Positions 8,856 through 14,573 of a DNA stretch of 15,243 nucleotides are shown here, piece after piece; the stretch's first letter is position 1, and every line of letters starts with the position of its first letter. A model generated the notes under the pieces. It was not told the origin of the DNA. It worked only from the letters and a program-made list of their open reading frames with translations, and searched no databases. Source of the DNA: CAZFAT01 sp964517075 (GTDB lineage Bacteria > Acidobacteriota > Vicinamibacteria > Vicinamibacterales > SCN-69-37); the NCBI GenBank assembly GCA_964517075.1, contig CAZFAT010000023.1:1-15243 (forward strand). Reading direction: 5' to 3'. The position numbers were made by a program, and so were the translations under genes.

Positions 8856-8898
8856 GGGGTGATGCCCGCCGCTTCCCGGCGCGCGCCGCTATCATCCT
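8856..8898. promoter_or_regulatory. Divergent intergenic region with 12-bp palindrome
   Basis: These 43 bp separate the epimerase start (minus) from the esterase remnant start (plus). CGGCGCGCGCCG (8877-8888) is a perfect palindrome. TATCAT (8890-8895, plus) and its overlapping complement ATGATA resemble -10 boxes in both directions. For the remnant the box is only three bases before the ATG, closer than a normal promoter allows. Low-confidence regulatory call. Confidence 0.25.
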
Positions 8899-9111
8899 AT
8901 GAACGTGGTCGCGCCGCAGAGCTTCGTGTGGATGTCGCTAGGCGCGGCTCTGCTGGCCGGCGTGCAGGCGCCTGGCCGGACAGCGGACAGTTCGCAAACG
9001 TCGGCCGTCGTCTCGCCCGAAGTCGGGTCGGATCGTCGCGTGACGTTTCGGCTGATCGCGCCCGGCGCCGCCACGTTTCACGCCTGCGCGAGATCGATGA
9101 GGCCCGTGTAG
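8899..9111 (+). pseudogene. 5' remnant of a secreted CBM48-type esterase (truncated at hisA)
   Basis: The frame encodes 70 residues. It opens with a signal-peptide-like segment (FVWMSLGAALLAGVQAPG), then SPEVGSDRRVTFRLIAPGA. That block closely resembles the first strands of the N-terminal CBM48/early-set domain of Fes-like alpha/beta-hydrolase esterases, where 'SPEV..DRRVTFRL.AP.A' follows the signal peptide. Everything after the block is missing: about 60 codons in, the frame runs into the opposite-strand end of hisA (stop complement 9078-9080), and its last ten codons are antisense hisA. An intact family member would need roughly 300 more residues including the Ser-Asp-His triad, and none of that is seen in the window. 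I read it as a broken gene left by a deletion or rearrangement. Alternatively it is a coincidental short secreted peptide. The family assignment is from recall. Confidence 0.6.
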
Positions 9112-9761
9112 ATCGCCATTCCGACGACGGCATCGATGCCGAGCCGATCGAGGGTGTCGATCTCGTCGCGGCTCCGGATGCCGCCGGCCGCGATCAGCCG
9201 GCGCCTGGTTGCCGCCTGCACGGCCTGCACGGCCGCCAGGTTGAGGCCGGTCAGCAGGCCTTCGGTGTCCACGTGCGTGTAGAGCAGCGTGCCGACATAG
9301 GGCTCGAGCGCTGTCGCGGCCGCGGCGGGCGTGATGGGCAGCGCCGTTTTCCAGCCGTGAATCACGACCTTGCCGCCGCGGCTGTCGATCGCGCCCACCA
9401 GCCGATCCGGTCCGAAGACCACGGCGAACGCCTCGGCGCGCGAGCGGTTCACGCCGCTATTACTGAACAGTGAGGAACCCAGAATCACCCGCTTCGCGCC
9501 CGCGTCGACGATCTCCTGCGCGCGGTCGATCGATCGGATGCCGCCGCCCACCTGGCAGGGCAGCGCCTTCACGACGCGGCGGACCAGCGCGTCGTTCGAC
9601 GGCCGGCCCATGGCGGCGTCGAGATCGATGAGCTGGACGAGAGGAAACTTCGCGAACCGCGCGATCCACCCGTCGAGATCATCGCTCTCGATGGCGAGCC
9701 GTTCGCCCTGCTGGAGCTGGACGACTTTGCCGCCCATGAGATCGATCGACGGAATCAGCAC
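9078..9761 (-). CDS. hisA: HisA, phosphoribosylformimino-AICAR ribotide isomerase
   Basis: A 227-residue TIM-barrel protein for histidine biosynthesis. It would isomerise the aminoaldose ProFAR to the aminoketose PRFAR by an Amadori rearrangement. N- and C-terminal half-barrel symmetry is visible: catalytic Asp7 in IPSIDL and Asp126 in GAIDSRGGKVVIHGW, Thr162 in LLYTHVD, and two phosphate-binding loops, VGGGIRS (71-77) and AAGGIRS (191-197). The usual T-D-[IV]-x-R-D-G block reads T-H-V-D-T-E-G here, a divergence worth noting. The start is GTG at 9761, giving the expected IPSID N-terminus. No Shine-Dalgarno is seen. A TACACT box ends 11 bases upstream, so the mRNA may be near-leaderless. No other his gene is nearby, so the gene sits outside a his operon. 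HisF or a bifunctional PriA-type role is less likely. Confidence 0.85.
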   Translation of the reverse strand: MLIPSIDLMGGKVVQLQQGERLAIESDDLDGWIARFAKFPLVQLIDLDAAMGRPSNDALVRRVVKALPCQVGGGIRSIDRAQEIVDAGAKRVILGSSLFSNSGVNRSRAEAFAVVFGPDRLVGAIDSRGGKVVIHGWKTALPITPAAAATALEPYVGTLLYTHVDTEGLLTGLNLAAVQAVQAATRRRLIAAGGIRSRDEIDTLDRLGIDAVVGMAIYTGLIDLAQA

Positions 9762-9772
9762 GACAGGTGTCT

Positions 9773-9778
9773 AGTGTA
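9773..9778 (-). promoter_or_regulatory. Possible -10 box for hisA
   Basis: TACACT on the minus strand, 11 bases before the GTG start, would place transcription start about four bases ahead of the codon. This fits the absence of a Shine-Dalgarno. No convincing -35 was found. The rest of 9762-9950 shows nothing I can name. Confidence 0.25.
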
Positions 9779-9950
9779 GCCGGAGCGCCAGGACGCCGGA
9801 CATTACGACCAGCGACAGTCTTGTGCGGGGATTGCAGAATCCGCCGGGCCACCAGCCGGTCTTCGGTGCTCGTCGCGGGGGCCGGCGCTGACGGCGAATG
9901 ATTTCGAGGTCGTCCAGCTGGGCTGGCGGTAATGGGCCGACGACGCGCGG

Positions 9951-10139
9951 TCAGGCCAGGGCCTGCTGGATCGCCGGATCGGTGGCCGCGGCCCGCGCGG
10001 CAGCCTTCGCTTCGTCCTTCGAATTGCCGACGCCCTTGACGACCACCGGTCCCGTCGGCCGACGCTGGGCGTCCAACCCGACCACCTCGCACATGATCTT
10101 GTCGTCGCGGATCGCCCGGTATCTGACCTGATATTCCAT
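9951..10139 (-). CDS. Small protein resembling a truncated double-stranded RNA-binding domain
   Basis: A 62-residue protein starting MEYQVRYRAIRDDK. The ATG at 10139 is chosen over longer in-frame starts because AGGAAGG lies 11 bases upstream (10151-10157, minus strand) and the predicted fold begins at this Met. The sequence reads as three strands (EYQVRYRAI, KIMCEVVGLD, GPVVVKGVGN) and then a helix, SKDEAKAAARAAATDPAIQQAL. The strand-helix junction G-x-G-x-S-K-x-x-A-K-x-x-A-A resembles the end of a dsRBD, where GxGxSKKxAKxxAAxxAL contacts RNA. The first dsRBD helix is absent and one of the two usual Lys residues is Asp, so RNA binding is inference only. Acidic and basic residues are mixed; there is no signal peptide or membrane segment. 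It lies upstream of hisA on the same strand (gap 189 bp) and diverges from the beta-helix gene. Could instead be an unrelated small conserved hypothetical protein. Confidence 0.6.
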   Translation of the reverse strand: MEYQVRYRAIRDDKIMCEVVGLDAQRRPTGPVVVKGVGNSKDEAKAAARAAATDPAIQQALA

Positions 10140-10230
10140 TCGAGTTCCAACCTTCCTGACGGACAGATGATCGCATGTTCCCGGGGATTCCAGGGCCGGT
10201 CCGTGGCGTATCATCGGGCATGCCTTCAGC

Positions 10231-10258
10231 ATGGAGGGGCCGACCTTCGGGCCGGCCC
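10231..10258. repeat. Palindromic repeat, copy 2 (TTCG-loop hairpin)
   Basis: ATGGAGGGGCCGACC (10231-10245), loop TTCG, right arm GGCCGGCCC (10250-10258). The stem has eight pairs and one A-C mismatch, and the loop is C(TTCG)G, an exceptionally stable RNA tetraloop type. It lies in the space between the small dsRBD-like gene and the beta-helix gene. If an earlier start were used for the beta-helix gene, the repeat would be translated in its leader. That is one reason to prefer the later GTG start. Confidence 0.72.
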
Positions 10259-10267
10259 GGCGCAATT

Positions 10268-11905
10268 GTGCAGCGCGCTCTGGCGCTCATCGCGCTGGTT
10301 CCGCTGTTGCAGTCGGCCAACGCGACGATCCCCGGCGTGGTCACGACGCCCTCTCCCACCATCACGAACATTAGCGTCGAGTGGGCGATTGAGGGCGACG
10401 CCAACCTGAACGGCGTGGTCTCGGTGAAGTATCGGGCCGCCGGCGAGTCGCCGTGGCGCGACGGCATGCCGTTGCGGCGCGTCCCGGCGGGGGAGAGCCG
10501 CGGCACCACCCCGATCTTCCATTGGGCCAACAAGCATTCCGGCAGCGTGTTCGATGTGAGGCCGGACACGGAGTACGAGATTCAGCTGACGCTGGAGGAC
10601 CCGGACGGCGGCCGCGACGTGCGCACGGTCCGGGTGCGGACCCGCGCCGTGCCGCAGGCCGCGACAGATGCGCGCGTCCGCAAAGTGACGCCGCAGACCA
10701 TTGCCGAACGCGCCACGCCTGGCGACGTGCTCCTGCTGGCGTCCGGACACTACGGCGCGTTCATCGCCACCGCGGACGGCGAGCCGGACCGGCCTATCGT
10801 GTATCGATCTGCCGACGGCCAGGCGACGTTCGACTCGGTGTCTCTCGAGAATCGGCGATACGTGCATCTGGAGGGGGTGACCATCCGCAACGAGCAGGGA
10901 ACCGCGGTCAACCTGCGCGGTTGTGTCGGCTGCGTCGTCCGAGGGACGACCATCAAGGCGACGTATGGCGTGCGCGCCTCGGCCGCGCCCGGCTGCACGA
11001 ACTGCTACGTCGCCGACAACGTCATCGAGGGCATCACGCCGTGGACGAACGAGGCGATGGGCGCGAACGGCAAGAACGTCGGCGAAGGCATTCAGTTGAC
11101 GGGGCCCGGCAACGTCATCGAGTTCAACCGCGTGTCGGGTTTCCGCGACGCGATCTCGACCATGGAGGACCGCGGCGTCCACGAACAGTTGTCGATTGAC
11201 ATCCTGAACAACGACATCGCCGTGGGCGCGGACGATGCGATTGAGGCGGACTTCTGTTTTCACAACTGCCGCATCATGCGTAACCGCATCACGAACTCGT
11301 TTGTCGGCCTCAGCTCGCAGCCGGGGCTGGGCGGCCCGACGTACTTCATCCGCAACGTGATGTACAACCTGACCTACGTGCCGTTCAAGCTGCACCGCGG
11401 CAGCATGGGCGATGTGTTCCTACACAACACGACGGTCAAAGGGGGCGACGGCATGGTGTGTTTCAGCGGCGTGCCGTTCGACTTCGCCTATTTCCGGAAC
11501 AACCTGTCTATCGGCGGACCGCCGGGTGCGCCGCGCTATGGCGGCTACAGCGGCGGCGTGGGCATGGCGGCCAACATCCGCGCGCATGGTCCGCACTCCA
11601 GCTTCGACTACGATGCGGTCGGTACGTGGCAGACGCCGCCGACGGCCCGCATCGGGGAGCTGGACCTCTTTGCGGTCGAGCGGCACGCAGTGCGCGCCGA
11701 CATGAGCGTGTTCGACAACGTTGCGTTTCCGACGCCGGCGATTCCCGAGCGGGCGCCGGCCGACCTCCGGCCGCGGGCCGGCTCGGTGGTCGTGGACGCC
11801 GGGTTGCGCATTCCCAACATCAATGACGATGCGACAGGCAGGGCGCCTGATATTGGCGCCTACGAAGCTGGTCAGGCGCTGCCGCATTACGGGCCGAGAC
11901 GGTAG
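10268..11905 (+). CDS. Secreted right-handed parallel beta-helix protein (pectate-lyase-like fold) with Fn3-like N-terminus
   Basis: 546 residues from a GTG start at 10268, giving a compact signal peptide (MQRALALIALVPLLQSANA). In-frame ATGs at 10220 and 10175 are alternatives, but would translate a palindromic repeat found only between genes elsewhere. No start has a good Shine-Dalgarno; TATCAT at 10209-10214 is a possible -10 box. After the signal peptide comes an Fn3-like region (ITNISVEWAI through DVRPDTEYEIQLTLED). Next is the helix: TPQTIAERATPGDVLLLASG, RPIVYRSADG, YVHLEGVTIRN, NVIEFNRVSGFRDAI and IDILNNDIAVGADDAIEAD. It closes with the LRPRAGSVVVDAG and DIGAYE motifs of polymorphic-outer-membrane/DUF1565-like helices. 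Cys pairs occur in three coils. The fold suggests binding or cleavage of a polysaccharide, but I cannot see a defined lyase or hydrolase site. Confidence 0.85.
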   Translation: MQRALALIALVPLLQSANATIPGVVTTPSPTITNISVEWAIEGDANLNGVVSVKYRAAGESPWRDGMPLRRVPAGESRGTTPIFHWANKHSGSVFDVRPDTEYEIQLTLEDPDGGRDVRTVRVRTRAVPQAATDARVRKVTPQTIAERATPGDVLLLASGHYGAFIATADGEPDRPIVYRSADGQATFDSVSLENRRYVHLEGVTIRNEQGTAVNLRGCVGCVVRGTTIKATYGVRASAAPGCTNCYVADNVIEGITPWTNEAMGANGKNVGEGIQLTGPGNVIEFNRVSGFRDAISTMEDRGVHEQLSIDILNNDIAVGADDAIEADFCFHNCRIMRNRITNSFVGLSSQPGLGGPTYFIRNVMYNLTYVPFKLHRGSMGDVFLHNTTVKGGDGMVCFSGVPFDFAYFRNNLSIGGPPGAPRYGGYSGGVGMAANIRAHGPHSSFDYDAVGTWQTPPTARIGELDLFAVERHAVRADMSVFDNVAFPTPAIPERAPADLRPRAGSVVVDAGLRIPNINDDATGRAPDIGAYEAGQALPHYGPRR

Positions 11906-11908
11906 CCG

Positions 11909-11940
11909 ATGGAGGGGCCGACCCTCGGTCGCGCCGCTCC
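11909..11940. repeat. Palindromic repeat, copy 3 (downstream of beta-helix gene)
   Basis: ATGGAGGGGCCGACC (11909-11923) is identical in its 15 bases to copy 2. The right arm is degenerate: CGACC (11919-11923) pairs with GGTCG (11927-11931), and the outer GGAG can pair with CTCC (11937-11940). It starts three bases after the beta-helix stop codon, a terminator-like position without a T-tract. Confidence 0.7.
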
Positions 11941-12002
11941 GGGCGCCTGTGACCTGTTTACCTTTCTCTTCCCAGCGCGTATTGGTTTCTCATAGAGTGC
12001 TC

Positions 12003-12031
12003 GGCGCCGACCTAAAGGTCGGCGCCTCCGT
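12003..12031. repeat. Palindromic repeat, copy 4 (perfect 10-bp hairpin in the ADOP leader)
   Basis: GGCGCCGACC (12003-12012), loop TAAA, GGTCGGCGCC (12017-12026) form a perfect 10-bp stem, followed by TCCGT. The right arm plus tail is the inverted counterpart of the ATGGAGGGGCCGACC half-site: its complement differs at two of 15 bases. It ends 15 bases before the permease ATG, next to its ribosome binding site (GAGGT, 12036-12040), so a folded transcript could influence translation. The 11941-12000 segment before it is AT-richer than its surroundings and may contain the promoter, though no clear boxes stand out. Confidence 0.72.
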
Positions 12032-12046
12032 ACTTGAGGTCACGCC

Positions 12047-14455
12047 ATGGCTGAATGGCTCAGGGATCTGCACTACGGCGCCCGCATGGTGCTCAAACGG
12101 CCCGGGACGTCGGCGATTGCGGTGTTCGCGCTCGCGCTGGGCATCGGTCTCACGACCACGATGTTCTCGATCATCGAAGGCGTGATCCTGCGCGGGCTGC
12201 CGTTCGAGGACAGCGACCGGATCGTGGCGGTCTCGCGCGCCACGACGCAGGAGCCCGGCCAGCACGACAGCGTCACGCTGCACGATTTCGTGGACTTCCG
12301 GGAGCGCCAGACCTCCCTCGAGGCGCTGGCTGGCTACGCCGGCGCGCCGGCCATCGTGGCCGGCGACACGGCGCTGCCCGAGCGGCTGCGCGGCATCCGT
12401 GTGACGCCCAACCTGATGCGCGTGCTGCGGGTCGCGCCCATCCTCGGCCGCGACCTGTCCGACGCGGACGGGGCGCCGGGCGCTCCCTCCGTCGCGCTGA
12501 TCAGCCACGCGCAATGGCAGTCCAGATTCCACGGCAGCCAGGACGCCGTCGGCGCGGTGATCCGTTTGAACAGGACGCCGACGACCGTCGTCGGTGTGAT
12601 GCCGGAGAAGTTCGGCTTCCCGGAGGCCGAGGACATCTGGATGCCGCTGGCCTTGGAACTGCCGGCGGTGCGCGGCGAAGGCACGCGCGTGCGGGCGATC
12701 GGCCGGCTGCGTCAGGGCGTCGCGATCGATCGTGCCTCGGGGGAGTTCGCGACCCTCGCGCGGCAGCTCGCGGACACCCATCCCCAGAACAAGGACGTCA
12801 CGGCGCAGGCCGGGTCGTTCTTCGCGGAGGCCGTCCCCGATCGCATCGCGGCGACGTTCTACGCGATGCTGGGCGCGGTCCTGGGCGTGATGCTTATCGC
12901 GTGCGTGAACGTGACGAATCTGCAGCTCGCCCGCGCGGCCGAACGGACAAAGGAGTTCGCGATTCGGTCGGCGCTCGGGTCCGGCCGCTGGCGCATCCTC
13001 CGCCAGGCGCTCGCAGAGGGCCTGGTGCTGTCGATGGCCGGCGCGGCGCTCGGGCTGATCTTCGCCCAGGGCGCCACGACCTACTTCATGAGCGCCATTG
13101 CGGACACCGAGCCGCCGTTCTGGATCGACGTGCGGCTGGATGCGGTCGTCCTGCTCTTCGTCACCGCCATCATCGTGGCGGCGACGCTCGTGTCGAGCAT
13201 GGCCCCCGGCCTGCGCGTGGCGTGCATCGACGCCAACGCCGTCCTGAAGGACGACACGCGCGGCGCGACGAGCGTCCGCATGGGCCGCTTCGGCCGCTGG
13301 CTGGTGGTGGTGGAAGTCACCGTGTCCTGCGCCCTGCTCGTGGTGTCGGGGTTGATGATTCGCAGCATCGTGGTCACCAATCGGACGGACCACCCGTTTG
13401 CGACCGAGGAGGTCTTCTTCGCGCAGACGAGGCTCGACGAACGCGATTACCCTGACATGCCGGCGGTCCGGCGCGGGGCGGAGCAGCTGGATACGGAGCT
13501 GGCCCGTGTGCCCGGCGTCAGGCGCGCAGCGCTCGCCACGGCCGTGCCCGGCTTCGCGGGGGCACCCGCGTTCAGTCTCGAAGGCGTCGCCTACGCGAAG
13601 CCGGAGGATCGGCCCCGCGCGGCGAGAGTCGCCGCCACACCTGGGTACTTCGAGGTCCTCGGCGTCGCGGTGCGCGCCGGCCGGCTCTTCACCGAGGCCG
13701 ACACGGATGGCGCGGCGCCCGTGGCAGTGGTGGACGACGCGTTCGTGGTGCGGCACCTGTCGCCGGGGCCGGTGCTGGGCCGTCGCATCCGGTTCGGTGA
13801 CGAGAACCAGCCCTGGCGGACCGTGGTCGGCGTCGTGCCCTCGCTCGTGCTGCCGAGGGAGGACGATCAGATTGTCGCGTCCGTGTACCTGCCCTTTGCG
13901 CAGGTCCCCGATCGCGGTTTCGCGGTCCTGGCCCGCGCGGCCGGCGATCCGCTGGCTCTGGGGCCCACGCTGCGCGCCACCGTCGCACAGAATTTTCACG
14001 ACACGCCGCTCGTCAACGTGAACACGCTCGCCGGCGAGTTCTGGCGCCAGGGCTGGGCGGTGCGGCTGTTCGGCGGGCTGTTCCTGCTCTTCGGCGCGGC
14101 CGCGCTCGTGCTGGCGGCCGCCGGGCTCTACGGGGTGATGGCGTTCACGGTGCGCCGGCGGACGCAGGAGATTGGCGTGCGCATGGCGCTCGGCGCGAGT
14201 CAGCGCGGCGTGCTCGGCCTCGTGCTGTGGCAGGGCCTCTGGCGCGTGGCCCTCGGGATTGTCCTGGGCCTCGTGCCGGGCTGGTTTCTCGGCACGCTGA
14301 TGGGGGAGCTCCTCGAAGGCGACGTCTCGCCCGCCGATCCGATCGTGCACGCGACCACGGCCGCAACGCTGCTCGTGGTTGGGGTGCTGGCCTCGCTCGT
14401 GCCGGCGCTGCGCGCGTCGTCCGTCGATCCGCTGACCGCCCTGCGGCGGGAATAG
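12047..14455 (+). CDS. ADOP-family orphan permease (duplicated FtsX/MacB-type ABC permease)
   Basis: An 802-residue inner-membrane protein with duplicated architecture. The N-terminal half opens with LRDLHYGARMVLKRPGTSAI and a TM helix (~22-44), then a MacB-type periplasmic core domain (DRIVAVSRAT to ~270). A three-TM FtsX domain follows (~280-400: GAVLGVMLIACVNVTNLQLA, EFAIRSALGSGRWRILRQ). The second half repeats this: TM (WLVVVEVTVSCALLVVSG, ~423-440), periplasmic domain, FtsX domain (~670-802, EIGVRMALGASQRGVLGLVL), ending DPLTALRRE. This matches the acidobacterial duplicated orphan permeases (TIGR03434), which lack a partnered ATPase gene. None is present here, nor is the PadR-type regulator that often precedes them. 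The start is supported by GAGGT six bases upstream. Probably involved in export or membrane-linked mechanotransmission; the substrate is unknown. An 18-bp stretch shared with base 7-24 is coincidental coding similarity. Confidence 0.92.
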   Translation: MAEWLRDLHYGARMVLKRPGTSAIAVFALALGIGLTTTMFSIIEGVILRGLPFEDSDRIVAVSRATTQEPGQHDSVTLHDFVDFRERQTSLEALAGYAGAPAIVAGDTALPERLRGIRVTPNLMRVLRVAPILGRDLSDADGAPGAPSVALISHAQWQSRFHGSQDAVGAVIRLNRTPTTVVGVMPEKFGFPEAEDIWMPLALELPAVRGEGTRVRAIGRLRQGVAIDRASGEFATLARQLADTHPQNKDVTAQAGSFFAEAVPDRIAATFYAMLGAVLGVMLIACVNVTNLQLARAAERTKEFAIRSALGSGRWRILRQALAEGLVLSMAGAALGLIFAQGATTYFMSAIADTEPPFWIDVRLDAVVLLFVTAIIVAATLVSSMAPGLRVACIDANAVLKDDTRGATSVRMGRFGRWLVVVEVTVSCALLVVSGLMIRSIVVTNRTDHPFATEEVFFAQTRLDERDYPDMPAVRRGAEQLDTELARVPGVRRAALATAVPGFAGAPAFSLEGVAYAKPEDRPRAARVAATPGYFEVLGVAVRAGRLFTEADTDGAAPVAVVDDAFVVRHLSPGPVLGRRIRFGDENQPWRTVVGVVPSLVLPREDDQIVASVYLPFAQVPDRGFAVLARAAGDPLALGPTLRATVAQNFHDTPLVNVNTLAGEFWRQGWAVRLFGGLFLLFGAAALVLAAAGLYGVMAFTVRRRTQEIGVRMALGASQRGVLGLVLWQGLWRVALGIVLGLVPGWFLGTLMGELLEGDVSPADPIVHATTAATLLVVGVLASLVPALRASSVDPLTALRRE

Positions 14456-14464
14456 TCTCCCTAC

Positions 14465-14496
14465 GTCGGCCCCGATGGAGGGGCCGACCCGGCCGG
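14465..14496. repeat. Palindromic repeat, copy 5 (downstream of ADOP permease)
   Basis: GTCGGCCCC (14465-14473), loop GATGGA, GGGGCCGAC (14480-14488) form a perfect 9-bp stem. The right part reads ATGGAGGGGCCGACCC, the same half-site as copies 2 and 3. Here the two half-sites are in the opposite order (right arm first). It begins nine bases after the permease stop codon, a terminator-like position with no T-tract. Confidence 0.72.
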
Positions 14497-14540
14497 TACG
14501 CATGCCACACCCCGGGGCGTGCGAGTTTGCACTTAGGCGT

Positions 14541-14558
14541 GTGGGAGTAGGATCCCAC
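14541..14558. promoter_or_regulatory. Inverted repeat upstream of the Nramp-like gene (possible operator or leader hairpin)
   Basis: GTGGGA (14541-14546) and TCCCAC (14553-14558) form a 6-bp inverted repeat with a 6-base spacer, ending 15 bases before the ATG. The place and symmetry suit a regulator binding site, as metal-transporter genes are commonly controlled by metal-sensing repressors, or a leader hairpin. A 6-bp match is near chance level and no specific regulator motif is recognised. Confidence 0.3.
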
Positions 14559-14573
14559 CCGGTAGCGAGTCCG

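Noticed and set aside
9679..10569. A 296-codon minus-strand frame across the hisA, small-protein and beta-helix starts
   Set aside because: It overlaps three better-supported genes and shows no recognisable domain. The small dsRBD-like protein in another frame has a Shine-Dalgarno and a plausible fold.
11757..11790. A sequence similar to the palindromic repeat inside the beta-helix gene (GGCCGACCT...GGCCGG)
   Set aside because: It encodes the family-conserved LRPRAGSVVVDAG block and lacks the ATGGAGG half-site, so similarity is best explained by coding constraint.
12345..12365. A 9-bp stem with TCG loop (CGCCGGCCA/TGGCCGGCG) in the permease gene
   Set aside because: GC-rich coding sequence for Ala/Gly residues; about one such hairpin is expected by chance in the window.
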